From positions 248,001 to 312,000 of the forward strand of contig SKCR01033666.1 of the NCBI GenBank assembly GCA_019454045.1: 64,000 bases of DNA, read 5' to 3'. The first letter of the stretch is position 1. Each line of letters starts with the position of its first letter. The notes beneath the pieces are model-generated. The model was not told the DNA's origin. It did no database searches and was given only the letters and a program-made list of their open reading frames with translations. Of this stretch, positions 46,298 to 58,846 are shown one piece after another. This DNA is from Zanthoxylum bungeanum. Lineage: Eukaryota; Streptophyta; Magnoliopsida; Sapindales; Rutaceae. Made by a program: the position numbers and the translations under genes.

Positions 46298-46791
46298 TTA
46301 TTTTGATTCTCGAATTTTAATTTGAAAAAGTCCAGAATTCTGATTTTCATCGTCTAGGTTCAAAAAACCAGTTGGGGCTGAGACTGAATGGACGTCACAA
46401 TTGTTGTGTATCTCAACTAAAGGAGGGGGATTGTCAAAGCTCACTTGATATGCTCTGCTTTTTGCATCGATGGTGGGGATAGTGGAAAATTGATGGAAGT
46501 TGGGTTCTTGATTTTTGTTAGTGGATTGTGGGACCTTCAAAAAGTGGGAGGTAAGTATATAAAATTTGTTTTAGTGTATTTTATTGAAGAGAAATCGAAT
46601 GAAGAGGTAGAAGGGATAATGGATGATGGATTATGGTTGATTGTTTGAAAATGCTGGGTGCTCCAGACCAACCAAAAATGACACAGCTTGCTTTGTTTAG
46701 GAGGCGTGGGTTGTGTTTCAAAAAGTAATTTGACTTCATTATTGGAGGGCAGGTACTGGAGAGAGATGGATAGCTGATGGTGATGGCTCAT
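46298..46791 (-). other. Two adjacent minus-strand open frames of unknown nature
   Basis: Frames 46537-46791 (starts MSHHHQLSISLQYLPSNN) and 46298-46540 (starts MKVPQSTNKNQEPN, ends SGLFQIKIRESK) overlap by four bases. Composition is Asn/Ser/Pro-rich; no family is recognised. On the opposite strand an ideal donor-like ggtaagtat lies at 46549-46557. They could be chance frames or part of an unannotated gene; I cannot decide. Confidence 0.2.
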
Positions 46792-46801
46792 TGTTGGGTT
46801 C

Positions 46802-47091
46802 GGTATAATCTATATACTGTCAAAGCCGATAAGTATGACAAAGTTCAATCTCCCACGCATTGTTTAAGGGTCGTTTTTTACTAATCAAAAGATGTATTGA
46901 TTGGATAAGTATGTAAATTTGTATCTAATATTTGTTTCAAGTCTTTAACAGCATTGGGTATAAATTGATTTCGAATTTGAAGTAATCCTGATTTTCAATT
47001 CACAGAAAAGTCCTTGTGGTTTATCATAACAAGTTTTAAAGTGGCGGCATGAGAACGTAAATTACAAAAGAACTAAACAACTTGACATTCA
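46802..47091 (+). repeat. Left copy of a ~300-bp duplicated host segment
   Basis: From gtataatctatatactgtc to aaacaacttgacattca. It matches 49661-49970 in the same orientation (shared ataaattgatttcgaatttg, tttatcataa-aagttttaaa, gtggcggcatgagaacgtaa) with perhaps 10-15% divergence and one replaced stretch. The two copies exactly flank the truncated Athila-like insertion. Confidence 0.85.
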
Positions 47092-49660
47092 TGGATACTA
47101 AAAATTATATATTTAATAAAGAGAAAATAATCATTTTACATTTATAGTTTCATTAATCTCTTTAATTTAGCACATTTGTGAAATAATAATTAAATCTATG
47201 GTTTATATATTTTTATTGTGATTTTTATTTCTTATGTAGGTGAAATAATATTTTGGATGCATAACTAGAAAAATATATATGGCATTTGAATTTTGGAGGT
47301 CATAAACTTAAAAGGGCATTCTAACAGTGCACACTTATAAAGGCATAACTCAAATATCTACAACTTTATTGTTTATAAGATTTTATACTTCCGAAGTTTT
47401 CAAGGCCGAAGTTAATGAAAAATCTAAAATGTGTTATATATAATTATTAAAATTAAAAACAAGAAAAAAAAATTATAACATGGCCAATCCACGACAATTG
47501 CATTGCATTATTAAATGCAATGCAATTGTCAATAGTAGGAGGTACTGAGAACCTCTTGCTATAGATAGAGATGTTCGGTACCTTATTTCAGTAACGTAAT
47601 TCATATTCCTCTCAGAGAATTTGAGAGTTTCAGCTCTTATATGTTTTATTTTTCACGCTTTGTTGTAATTTCTTTTTTTCTTTCAATAATAAAATTATGC
47701 ATATTTTTAATCAAAGCATGAGTAGCTAATTCCATCATACTAAGGTAAAGGGTTAAGCTTTTAACATAAGAATATATATTAATCTTATTTATATTATAAA
47801 TATGAATTGTAATTTAAAAACTAATATTTAATTTAAATTTGGATTAATTATTGACAAATTTTGTTACTGTCTATATGACTACTTTTATTTATTGAGCATA
47901 ATTGAGTACGTAAATGGTCTTATTATAGACAAATGTTATCACCACTTTTATGACTGGTTTTATATGTTTTGACATAATTAATTCAGATAATTTATATATT
48001 ATAAAAAGTAAGATTTTTCTAAATTTCAAATATTTAGAGTAAATTCTCTAACCCCAGTATTTTATTTTATTATTACAGTTCAATTTAAAAATTATCAATC
48101 ACTTCAAATAATTCAGTCTTTTTATTTTCACTCGAATTATTATTTTATTTTACTAAATCTACTTCCTATGGATCGACCCCGGACTTACCAGATTCTTTTA
48201 TTACTTCGACACTCTTATACTTGAGAGTAAAAAATCATTTTGTGAGTGTGTCAAGTTTTTGACGTCGTTGCCGGAGAATATAATTTTGTAGATAAAATAA
48301 TAATTTTTACATCCTTGTATTTTTTTTCTTTTTTTTTTATTTATTTATTTTGTATTTCATTTCTTCTTATTCTTTTGTATTTTCTACATATCATTTTTTT
48401 TCTTCTTTGCATTTGTGTAGATCAAAGTATTTTCTACATATCATTTTTTTTTTCTTCTTCTTTACATTTGTGTAGATCCCAGATGTCCTGATGATCCTAA
48501 ATGAATTCTGAACCAAGACATTCCACATATAGATAAACTCTGTACTTGATTCTTCAAGGTTAGAGGAGACAGAAAACTCAATTAAAATAGAGCTTGTATT
48601 TTGCTAAAAAATTTCTTGAACCATCCTCATTTAGAGATTCTTTCATAATTTTTTTGTGAGAACTTAATTCGAGAAATTGAGACAGCTGAACGAGAAATTC
48701 AATTGAGATCTGAATTAACAAGAATCAGATGATATTGTTAGATCTAATCACTACATTTGTATTTTTTTCTTCTTTTTCTTTTGTCATTATTTTTTCACTT
48801 ATTTATTATTTTTTTTCTTTTTATAAGTATTGCATTTGCATATTTATTTTTTAGCATATAGTCTGCATTTAGGTTGCATAAGACATTAATCTCGATCATC
48901 TAACGGTAGATTACATAGTGTATCCATCATCTTCATCGTCAGTCAAAATAACCGAGAACCAAAATGAAAACCCTCATGGACAAGATGAAAATCCAGTTGA
49001 TCAGGTAGAACGTGAGTCGCAACATGACGATCTTAATCATCATGGGACACTCAGAGAATTCATGAATTCCACTAGGACAGAATCACCATCTTACATTGTT
49101 TTCCTAATGATGCATCACGTTTCAATTTTAAACCAAGAGTCATCCAACTTTTACCCATATTCCACGGTCTAGAATCAGAAAATTCTTATCAGCACTTAAG
49201 GAATCTGAAGAGGTATGTAATACTTGCACAAACCAAAATTACAGCATGAATATAATTTGACTCTAGTTTTTTCCCTTTTTCTTTAAAGGATAAAACTAAG
49301 ACTTGGCTGCAGAACTTTAGGTCAGAATCCATCAGAACATGAGATGATTTACAAGAGTAATTTTTGAAAAAATTATTTCCCCCTCACAGGACAAACTCCT
49401 TGAAGAGGAGAATCACAACTTTCACACAAGAGTCGGGGGAAACACTTTACCAATATTGAGAGAGATTTAAAGAGATGTTGAATGTTTGTCCAACTCACGG
49501 GTTTGAAACATAGAGGTTGATTTCCTACTTCTACGAGGGTTTAATACCCTAAGTTAGACAAATTGTGGAAATGATGTGTAATGATGAGTTTAGAGATAAA
49601 ATTCCCGAAGATGTACTAGATTACCTAGAACACATAGTAGAGAATGCACAACACATAGCA
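47092..49660 (+). mobile_element. Truncated Athila-related element: LTR, primer-binding site and partial gag
   Basis: LTR 47092-48253 (TGGATACT to GTGTGTCA) matches the inverted LTR 4354-5556. After it, agtttttgacgtcgttgccggaga at 48254-48277 is a mutated tRNA-Asp-type primer-binding site. A leader follows, then gag from about 48900 and an abrupt end at 49660 (cacatagcag) inside gag. There is no pol and no second LTR. Confidence 0.8.
48915..49655 (+). pseudogene. Athila-related gag fragment
   Basis: Readable as PSSSSSVKITENQNENPHGQ, RESQHDDLNHHGTLREFMNS, then broken frames with the gag core and a late LIS-FYEGLxP-like and MMCNDEFRDK-like block (49510-49600) and ENAQHIAG at the end. The same N-terminal wording occurs in the minus-strand gag at 3590-3796. 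Many stops; not functional. Confidence 0.75.
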
Positions 49661-49977
49661 GGTATAAACTATACTGTCAAAAACGATACGCAAGATAAAG
49701 TATTTTGATAGTTTAATGACTTCAATCTCTCAATCATTGATTAAGGGTTGTTTTTGAGTAATCAAAAGAAGTATTGATTGGTAAAATACGTAAAATTTAA
49801 CTAATATTTGCTTTCAAGTCTTTAATAGCATTAGCATAGGTATAAATTGATTTCGAATTTGAAGTAATCATGATTTTCAATTCACAAAAAAAGTCCCTGT
49901 GGTTTATCATAATAAGTTTTAAAGTGGCGGCATGAGAACGTAAATTAGAAAAGAACCAAACAACTTGGCATCATGGC
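49661..49977 (+). repeat. Right copy of the ~300-bp duplicated host segment
   Basis: Begins gtataaactatactgtcaaa, immediately after the truncated gag, and ends near aaacaacttggcatcatgg. It is partner to 46802-47091. The first ~90 bases are more diverged, with an extra tttgatagtttaatgac stretch. Confidence 0.85.
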
Positions 49978-50057
49978 TTTATAAAACGCTACGTGTTAGG
50001 CGTATAATAGAATAGTTCCTAAGCATTTTAGGCGGTTTTTGGATGGATAAGTTAGGC

Positions 50058-51121
50058 TAGGGGTGAGCAACGGTTCCGGATCTACCCGGAATCGGTTGGA
50101 ACCGGATCGGTTTTTCAGGTTTGGAACCGGAACCGGTTGTAATCGGGTAGGTTCCGGTTCCAAAAATGAAGGAACCAATTTTATCCGGGTAGGTTCCGGT
50201 TCCAAAATGATCGGAACCGGAACTGGACCATGGAACCGGTTTTTGGAATCGAATATAGAACCGGTTTCACTACTATTTGAGTGGTAGCTGCATTCAAAAA
50301 ATTTGAACCTCCGTGTGCTTGCTTTTGTCTGCTATTTGGCATTAGCTCATCACGTTAATGGTCTCTTTGATTCCACAATACTAGAATTTGGTTGAGGAGA
50401 AGGACAAAAAAGTTAAGGAACTGGAGGAAAATATAGATGGTTGTTTCTTTCTACTTCTGCTGTTTCTCTGAATGTTGGTATGCAGACGCGTCAATTGTCA
50501 TTGAAACTTGCTTTGCAAAAATCTCAAAATGCAGAACTTAGAAATGAATTTGAAGGTTAGTGGCATAATTTTTTTGTTGTAATATATCATCCATTTGATC
50601 CATTTTGATCATTTTTTTTGTTGTTGCTTGCAGGACTCTACAACTGATGGAGGAGCTGACAGATGATGTAGAGAGATTAAATGAAACAGTATCATTCTTC
50701 CCATTGATTATCCATTTATTTTTTTATTTACTTTGATTAAACTTTAACCATAGCATACCCAAGGTTTCACAACTAGGCAACTCAATGCACTGATAACTTG
50801 CCTAATTGTAAATGAAAACAGAAAGGGTAATGAGGCTGACGAGCATTAAAAGTCTAAAACTTCATTTTCTTCGGTCTTGAGCTTATGCACTCTGATTTGG
50901 TCCCCGTTTTTTCCTACGGACTCGTATTGGAATGTAGTTTTCATTAAAATATTTTAAAATAGGGTAATTTAGAATTGGACAGGAACCGGATTGGAACCGA
51001 ATAATATGGTACCTTGTTTAATTGGGTAAGTTCCGATTCCACTTAGTGCGGAACCGAATTTTTCCGGGTAGATTCCGTTTTCATGCGGAACCGGATCCGA
51101 AACCGATTTTGCTCACCCCTA
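50058..51121. mobile_element. Non-autonomous hAT element with captured exon-like fragments
   Basis: A 1,064-bp element with terminal inverted repeats TAGGGGTGAGCAA / TTTGCTCACCCCTA and a perfect 8-bp target duplication agttaggc at 50050-50057 and 51122-51129, the hallmarks of hAT transposons. Both subterminal zones are packed with ggaaccgg/ccggttcc motifs in inverted arrangement, as expected of transposase-binding sites. The middle (50380-50700) is not repeat-like and looks like host exons. There is no transposase, so it moved by an enzyme supplied in trans. Confidence 0.93.
50385..50700 (+). pseudogene. Exon fragments of a coiled-coil gene inside the hAT element
   Basis: Three blocks read NLVEEKDKKVKELEENI (50385-50437), TRQLSLKLALQKSQNAELRN (50486-50555) and TLQLMEELTDDVERLNET (50635-50688). 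The second is bordered by gtatgcag and gttagtgg, the third by a T-rich tract ending tgcag, so acceptor and donor sites were carried along with an intron of 78 bases. Codon phase between blocks two and three is off by one, so decay or a misjudged junction is present. Heptad-like charged sequence suggests a coiled-coil protein; the parent gene is not identified. Confidence 0.5.
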
Positions 51122-51129
51122 AGTTAGGC

Positions 51130-51612
51130 GACGCTAAATGATTTTAATTTTTATTAAAAAAATTTAGATTTATGTTTAGAAATTTGGTTTTAAAAATCAG
51201 TGTATGAACTACACGTGCCACCTTTATCTGATGCACGGACCACTCATCTGTGGACATACAATACCAGCTAACCCTTGCCCTTCATAGGTGCCATCATTCG
51301 CTGTAAATCTATAATTTTTTGTTGAGCTGCCTGCAGTCTAGTTGCTATTCAGAAGTTAATCGGGATAGCGTACGATGCCTAACACCTAGGAGGTCGTTTA
51401 TCACACTGTTTGGCACTAGTATCACTAACCAACCAAAGTGAACTTTATACCCAATACTGCAACCCAATATTTTCCCTCTGATTTCATTATCGATGGCTCC
51501 CCCTTAACATCTCAACAACTAGTTGTGGAGCATTGTCTTCCTGCATTTACATGAAAAGATTATCAGAATACATAATGACTTGGCAATCGATATTGATGAT
51601 ATTATCAAGGAT
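51130..51612. other. Unassigned sequence between hAT element and solo LTR
   Basis: AT-rich at first, then balanced. No reading frame or repeat was recognised. Confidence 0.3.
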
Positions 51613-54600
51613 TGATGAGCGGTCAATATATATGTATTTGCCACCCCTAAGTTTGATATTTTTTTGAGTTATTCAAGCTTCTCAAGTGTTTTGATGTGCA
51701 TTTGGTGTTTTATAGGTTGAGACATAATAGGATGAATATGGGTGTAAATCGTTGACCATGTTGGAAATTCTTCTAAATATTCATTAAGGGTAATTTTGTC
51801 ATTTTGTAGCATTGGGTGCTTGTGAGGGGTACAACCCTTTGGAGGGTTGCACCCCAACCCAAAGGGTGCCCTATTGGCACCCTTACATGCCTTATATAAG
51901 GAGGCATTATATTCATTACAAAAAAAAAAAAAAATCCGAATTTAAGAGAGACATTTTGTATTGTTTATTTGTTTTGGAGAGAGTTCCACCATTGATTCTC
52001 AGTTCGAATACTTGTTAAGAGAGTGCTCATTGGACAAGAAGGAACCAAGTTATCCTGGAAGAACATTGACTAATTGAATCCGTAAAGCACCAGTGACGGG
52101 GTCAATAAGTTCTTAAGGACAGAGAGATCTCGACTTGGATTCGCCATCAAATTACACACTTTTTCCAGGTTTTCTGTAATTTCATGTTCTATGGTTTTTT
52201 TGATAGTTTGGTTGGTATTGATCTGGTTTAATTTGTTTGAAGCATGTGGTTTTGACGTTTAATGACACTAAATATACAACAGACCAAACGAGATGTTTTG
52301 GCTTAAAACGCATTAGAAGGCTCATTGGCGCGACCACAGATCCCCATTGTTATGCCAATGGAGATTGAAAATGAGATTTGCTCACTGTCTCTCATTGGTG
52401 GGCCAATGGGAACTTATTGGTGTACCAATGATGATGATTCTCACAAAACTTATTTTGCCACATATTGTCGCGACAATAGCTCCTTATTGTTACAGAATAT
52501 AGCCAATTCCAGATTTAATAAGAAATTCTTATTTCTTAAGAATGAAAGCTCACAACACTCCCTATATAAGCTCTAGTTTGTCCCAAATTCTAAAGATATA
52601 CTTTTGGAGACTCAAGAATAGAGAAAAACATATAGAGTAAGGTAGGAACAAAACCTTAAACTAGACTGAAGATTGAAATAGAAGATTTCACCAAAATGAG
52701 GTTTTTATATATTTTCTCTTTTAGTTTTATATTTATAAGTTCTTGTTTTGTAATAGTGATTAGTTTGTTCTTAATGACAATTATGTGTGACTAAATCATT
52801 AATTTATGGTTGTAATGGATCCTAAGCACAATTATTTAATCTAATTTTACATCTTTTTAATCTTTTGGGTTTGTTATTGTTTACTATTCTCTGTTTTCAA
52901 TGCGTTTTATTATCTGAACAATAATAGAATAGTTGTGGTAAACCCCTAGGAACTTGGAAAATGGAATTTGGGTTTAACATTGGGAATAATAACGCGTGAT
53001 CGTAATTCTTAATGAATAAATATCTGTGTAAGATAAAAATATACCTGCAGGACATGCGTAGTCAATATTAGAACATGTGCTTAATGAATTTAACTTAACT
53101 TAATTATCATATGAATATAGGTAATTGAATTAAGTTAAGCATTTCTACCTAACCATTGTAAGAGGCTTGTAGATAAATTAGTGTGTTTAGTAAATAATCC
53201 ATAATAATAATTCAATTAAATGAATAATGCAATAATCCTAGTTTGCATGCTTAGGTGAAGTTACAAGCGTAGATTCTTCTATCGCATAAGATTTCTCCAA
53301 AGTATTTATTTACTGTTTATTTAAGATTTTCAGTTTATTAGCTTAATCAAATCTCTTTCAAATCATTTGTTTAGTTTTAGTTAAGTTATGCATACTTTTA
53401 ACATTAGTAGGATTAATTGTTGGAGTTTATTAAGGTCCCAATGATCAATAAACAAGCATGAACATGTGTGAATACAATTGAGAAAGTCGCATAATACTCA
53501 CATCGAGCGGTTGAGCGACTAACGATTTGACGCTTGATTTAACTTGCGTGCCGCACTCGAATTTGAAATGCGAATGCGCTGGCAAATAATCCCGGGCTCG
53601 GGTTCGCTAATTCCAAATTAACGAATTTCCGTTGCGTCGTAATTAAATGATTACGCCTAGCGAAGTCACTATTCACGTGGCTACCAAATTAATTCTAAAT
53701 TAACTCGTTCGCCCGAATTAAAATCTAATTTCAATTCCGCGTCGAAATCCAATTTCGTTTAATATATCAAATATATTAATTTACCGACTAATTCCAAATT
53801 AATCGTTCTCTCTCTTTAAATGATATTTTATCCCAGATAAAATATCTCTGCAATTAATCCTAGATTAATTTTCTCTCTCATCTTATTAATCTCAGATTAA
53901 TTAAAATTACGAGTCATACGTCATCGGTGAATCTTCAGGAAGCGACCCATGAGATCCCCGGATATGTTGGTAGTAAATTTGGTCTTCGGACTATCCGAAC
54001 GCGTAAGTACCTCGTACTACGTTTATACCGATTTACAAGACAAGGTTGGCTTCTAGCAAAGCGTCATGCCTACCCAATTCTCCAGAAATATCCTTACAGG
54101 AATAAATGATCTATATCAGGCGTAGTATACGTAGTATTGCGTATTTCGATCCAGTATCGGATGATCACATGCAAGGCCTGGGGCTGGTACAGTGTCTGCC
54201 CCGTATGAAGCATATATCGGATGACGAGCAACTAGTCTCTTTAATATCGGATAATCATGACCAAGTCATATTATCCCGACAGTTGCAATCTTTTTAGAGA
54301 ACCAGTTCAGTATCCCTGCGCGATCATCAACTCCATATTACTGGAGTGACACTTCCGTCTTGACATCACACCCAACACACTACGATTCTCGATATACCCA
54401 GCATTGCGTACACATAACCTGTTAAAGCCCTGGACGACCGCAACCAAAGTATATTGATTGTCGCAAGTATTAGAGCGTGCAAGTCTCATGTTAAGACCAA
54501 ATACACCTACCCTGATTTCGGACTTCCATAGACACATAGTCATACTACCAATGGAATTCCGATGGGGTCTTATCCAGAGCGAAGTTGTTTCCCGTACCAT

Positions 54601-55049
54601 CGGTAAAAAACACAACCTCCTATTACACTTGCATGAGTATCCTATACCCAAATATATGAGAACTATGCCATTGTGCCCTCACAACGCGCACAAGTGTAAC
54701 ACTAGTCTTTTACGTATTCATCGATGTCCAATCTCGATAATACTCTGACTAGGGATATTTAATGATTTATCCTTCGTGGACTGATACTGTCTCATATCAT
54801 TCTCAATCCAGGAACAAATCACAGGGGAACCTCCTATCATTTATACATCTAGGTGATCTAATCACAAATGATAATAGTGCAATCTCCTTTGTCACATAGT
54901 TAATTTGTACAACAACACCATGATCTGTACAAATAGTGACGCTATGGGTCATAATTGTCCAACATTAATAATAAGTCCTCGTGGGATCGATATTTTTTAT
55001 ACTACTTGAATGATACGTCTGCTTGCGTAACGTGTGAGAATCACGATCA
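51613..55049 (+). repeat. Athila-like solo LTR split by a Copia solo LTR
   Basis: Left part 51613-53417 starts TGATGAGCGGTCAATATATATG; right part 54970-55049 is a match to the LTR end (taagtcctcgtgggatcgat, tatactacttgaatgatacg, ending cacgatca). Together they form about 1.89 kb, the length of the LOG-element LTRs. Flanks are aggat (51608-51612) and atgat (55050-55054), four of five alike. No internal domain is attached on either side. A microsatellite-like A run is at 51920. Confidence 0.75.
53418..54964 (-). mobile_element. Copia solo LTR nested in the Athila solo LTR
   Basis: 1,547 bp from tgttggagtttatt to ataattgtccaaca; the reverse complement of the Copia A/B LTR, with the palindrome cluster at 53640-53910. 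It is flanked by a perfect TSD ttaat at 53413-53417 and 54965-54969. It lacks about 600 bases of the LTR 3' part seen in copies A and B. No internal region remains, so it is a solo LTR left by LTR-LTR recombination. Confidence 0.92.
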
Positions 55050-55062
55050 ATGATCCACATAA

Positions 55063-55065
<3 letters not shown>

Positions 55066-55139
<74 letters not shown>
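55066..55139. repeat. (TA)n microsatellite
   Basis: About 37 uninterrupted TA units, a length that is prone to slippage and assembly error. Confidence 0.97.
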
Positions 55140-55141
<2 letters not shown>

Positions 55142-55302
55142 TTGAAATCATTAGAGTAATCAACCATTGTAATCATATGAGCATTACCACAACATCTATG
55201 TAGTAAAACAACCATATTAGACGTGTAATATATGAAGAACGTATTCTTAATTAAGAATATATATATTTATGTGTGTGTGTGTATTCCTAAGTGAGGGCAT
55301 AC

Positions 55303-55455
55303 ACATGTAAATAACATGTGTGCATATGAGAAAGTACATGTCTTTCTCACTTAGAGTTAAAAAACATGAAAAAGTACATATATTTTTTCGCATCGGGTTA
55401 AAAATACGAGAAAAATGATACTTTCTCACATATCTGTATGTTATTTACATGCAGA
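55303..55455. repeat. Inverted repeat / hairpin
   Basis: catgtaaataacatgtgtgc-atatgagaaagta at 55303-55336 pairs with tactttctcacatatctgta-tgttatttacatg at 55421-55453, leaving a loop of about 85 bases that itself contains smaller pairings. It could be a small MITE; no TSD was fixed. Confidence 0.65.
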
Positions 55456-55673
55456 CATCCACACTATAGATTATATATATATATATTTTCTCTATCTCCT
55501 GGCTTAGTACAATTATGCAATGAACGATGTTCCCAGATTTCATGTTAAGACCATTATAAAAAGAAAATAACAATGGGTTATAACACTTTAATGAAGTAAA
55601 CTATGTCACCATGTCCAAGTAAGAGCATTTCTAAAAGCCTAAAACTAGAAAAAAAAATGCAGTATCAGATCAT

Positions 55674-56755
55674 GTTGATGGTGGTTTTTCACCCTGAGGT
55701 AGAATTACAGTCTACTTAGTCAAAAATGAATAATTAGGGCCTAACGACTCGGAGAGATAGACGAAATTTGATAGAATGATCCGACCCCATTATACGGAGG
55801 GGTTCATGCAAGAACTAAGTGTGTTGATGATGAAGTAGGTTGGTACACCGACCCGACCTAAAGAAGAAGTGTTGGATTTGAGTTTATATGGGTATTTGTA
55901 TAAACTGACCCGAATGGGTCCAGCTTAGCAACCCAACCTAGTTGAAGAAATCAGAATGAGTTTTGACCAATATCATCCACCTTGATGTACTAATCCGAGG
56001 AATGAAGATGGGATCACATGACAATCTGCGCTTGAGTCAAGTGATGTATGCCATAAAGTCAGAAGATACCCATCTAGAATGCTAATGATGACTATGTGAA
56101 AGTAGTGGTTCACCATTAAAGTAGCCTCTGATAGCCATCGTAGGGCAGTGCAGTGATAGCGAAGTGGCAGAGCAGAGCCATCAAAGGCCGCCATAGGTCG
56201 GTGCAGTGACAGAGAAAATGATTAATTTAATTGGCCTAATTGTGGGTAGTTGAGGAGAGCTGTTATTACAATCATGACTGAGTGACATGAGCTGACATCA
56301 TGAGCGGTGGAATAGTGGATTTGGAAGCCTATATAAAGGGATTTAATTCTCATATTAAATGGTTGGTTAGAAAATTTCGCATCCTACAACTTACAAAGTG
56401 CTAAGATCCAAGAATCTAGTGATAGATAGAGAAAACATGTCAGCACATGACCATTTGTAAAAATTATAACGGGGTTGTTGTAGGACTCGAGGAGCTTATT
56501 TTCGTATTCTTATTTAACCCCCACTTGTAGCTTGGGTCGGTTTGACCCCGAGCAAGTAATAAAATGCACCTCCTTTCTCCCGTGGACGTGGGTTGGTGTC
56601 ACTCTCCGCCAAACCACGTAAACACCGTTTTTTCTCATATGCTTGCTAAATTTGCTTTTAGTTCCCTATTAACCAAACAAATTCACTGTTAAGGGAGGTT
56701 TATTCGAGAGGTTAATTTCTCATATTACCCTTCAAACAAGAAATAATTGTCAATA
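55674..56755 (+). repeat. Probable diverged Tat-type solo LTR, plus orientation
   Basis: It begins tgttgatggtggtttt, like the element-sense start of the Tat LTR (tgttgatggtgttttc), and its last ~150 bases match the Tat LTR end (tggacgtgggt... aaaccacgt; gctaaatttgcttttagttc; aaccaaacaaattcactgtt; attacccttca). Flanks gatca (55669-55673) and gatcg (56756-56760) agree at four of five. Length about 1.08 kb against 0.77 kb in the complete element, so it is another family of the same lineage. Confidence 0.65.
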
Positions 56756-56782
56756 GATCGATTAATTTCGTAAAGACTTACC

Positions 56783-58830
56783 TGTTGGAAAAAATGACCC
56801 ATAGCGTCACTATTTGCACAGATCATGTGTTGTTGTAGCAAATTAACTATGTGACAAGGAAATTGCACTCCATCATTTGTGATTAGATCACCATAGATAT
56901 TAAATGAAGAGAGGTCCCTATGATTAGTTCCTGGACTGAGAATGATATGAGACAGTATCAGTCCCCGAAGGATTATCATTAAATATCCCTAGCCGGAGTA
57001 TTATCGAGACTGGACATCGATAATACGGAATAGGCTAGTATTGCACTTGTGTGCGTTGTGAGGGCACAACGGCATAGTTCTCATATATATAAGTATTGGA
57101 TACTTATGCAAGTGCGATAGGAGGTCGTGTTTCACCGATGGTACGGGAAACAGCTTCGCTCTGGATAGACCCTTCGGAATCCCATTGGTATTATGACTAT
57201 GTGTCTATGGGAGGCCGAATCAGGTAGGTGTGTATAGTCTTAACCTGAGACTTACATCGCTAATACTTACGATAATCGATAGACTTTGGTCTTGGTGGTA
57301 CAGGCTTTAATCGGTTCTGCGTACACCACTTCTGGATTTATCAGAGAGTCGTAGTGTATTCGGTGTGATGTCAAGACGGAAGTATCACTCCAGTCATAGT
57401 GGAGATGATGTCACGCAGGATACGGTATTAGTGCTCTTAAGTGCTGCGCGGCCATCGGGTATTATGACAAGGTCATGTATATCCGATTATAGAGACTAGT
57501 TACCAGACATCCGACATGTGCTTCGTACGGGGCAGACACTTATCCAGCCCGGCCTAGCACGTGACTATCCGATACTGGGCCGATATGCACAATACAATCG
57601 TATACTACGCTTGATACAGATCTTAATATTCTTATGGATATGTCCGGAGAATTGGGTAGACTTGGTGCTTTGCTAGGAGTCGACCTTGTCTCGTAAATCG
57701 GTAAACGTAGTACTTGGTACATACGTGATTCGGATACTCCGACGACCATATTTACTGCCAACTTATCCGGGGATCTCATGGGTCGCTTCCCGATAATCCA
57801 CCGATGACGCACAACTCGCACTCTTAAATAATCTGGGATTATTAGAAGAGAGAGAGAAAATTAATCTAGGATTAATTACGGAGATATTTTATCTAGGATA
57901 AAATATCGTCTAGAGAGAGATAACGATTAATTTGGAATTAATCGATAAATTAATATATTCGATATATTAAACGAAATTAGATTTCGACGCGGAATTAAAA
58001 TTAGATTTTAATTCGGGCGAACGAATTAATTTAGAATTAATTCGTTAGCGACGTGAATAGTGAATTCGCTAGGCGTAATCATCTAATTACGACGCGACGG
58101 AAAAATCGTTAATTTGGAATTAACGAACCCGAGCCCGAGTGTGATTGCGAGCGCATTCGTATTTCGAATTCGAGTGCGGGCAACGCAAGTCGCATCAAGC
58201 GTCAAATCAATCAGTCGCATCAAGCGTCAAATCACTTGTCACTTTGAGTGATGTGACTTGACAACATGTCACTTTAATAAAGTAGATGTGACTTGATGGA
58301 CATGATGTGTACTTGATGGCTTTTATTGTTTGACTTTTAAAAGCAAATGAAATGCAAATTAAAGCAATGCATTTGAATTCACATAAGCATATATAAGATA
58401 ACTTGAAATGAATTTCATTTGACACTTAATACACATTTCATCTCTCAATTCTCTCTCACTCTCTCACGCCAAAACCCATTTTTCTTCACTGGTTTTGAAC
58501 CATTTTGGCGTGACTTCAAGGGAAGCAAGAGTGGATTTTCATGGTGGAAATCCAAGTGCTAGCACACTTACGAGTCTTGCGAAGGTGGTAGGGAGGTTCG
58601 CCCATGAGCCGGGATCCGTCGGACGAGGCTTGGAGCTCCGTTTTCTCAGCTCAAATCTGAAAATTGGAGGCAGTGGACTGCACAGCTTGGGCGTCCTTGG
58701 CAGTGAGTTTTTGGGCTTCATTCGTCTCCAAATCGACTCAACCGATCGATGTGAGTATTCCGCTACCTCCGTTGATGTATTCGCGCATTGTTTTCATTGC
58801 TTGTTTGATCTTGGGACCTAGATTAAACCA
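56783..58830 (+). repeat. 5' LTR of Copia copy B
   Basis: About 2.05 kb, TGTTGG to gattaaacca. It is more diverged from the copy A LTRs than those are from each other. The palindrome cluster is at 57825-58110; the region 58270-58700 differs most from copy A. Confidence 0.9.
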
Positions 58831-58846
58831 AAATGGCATCAAGAGC

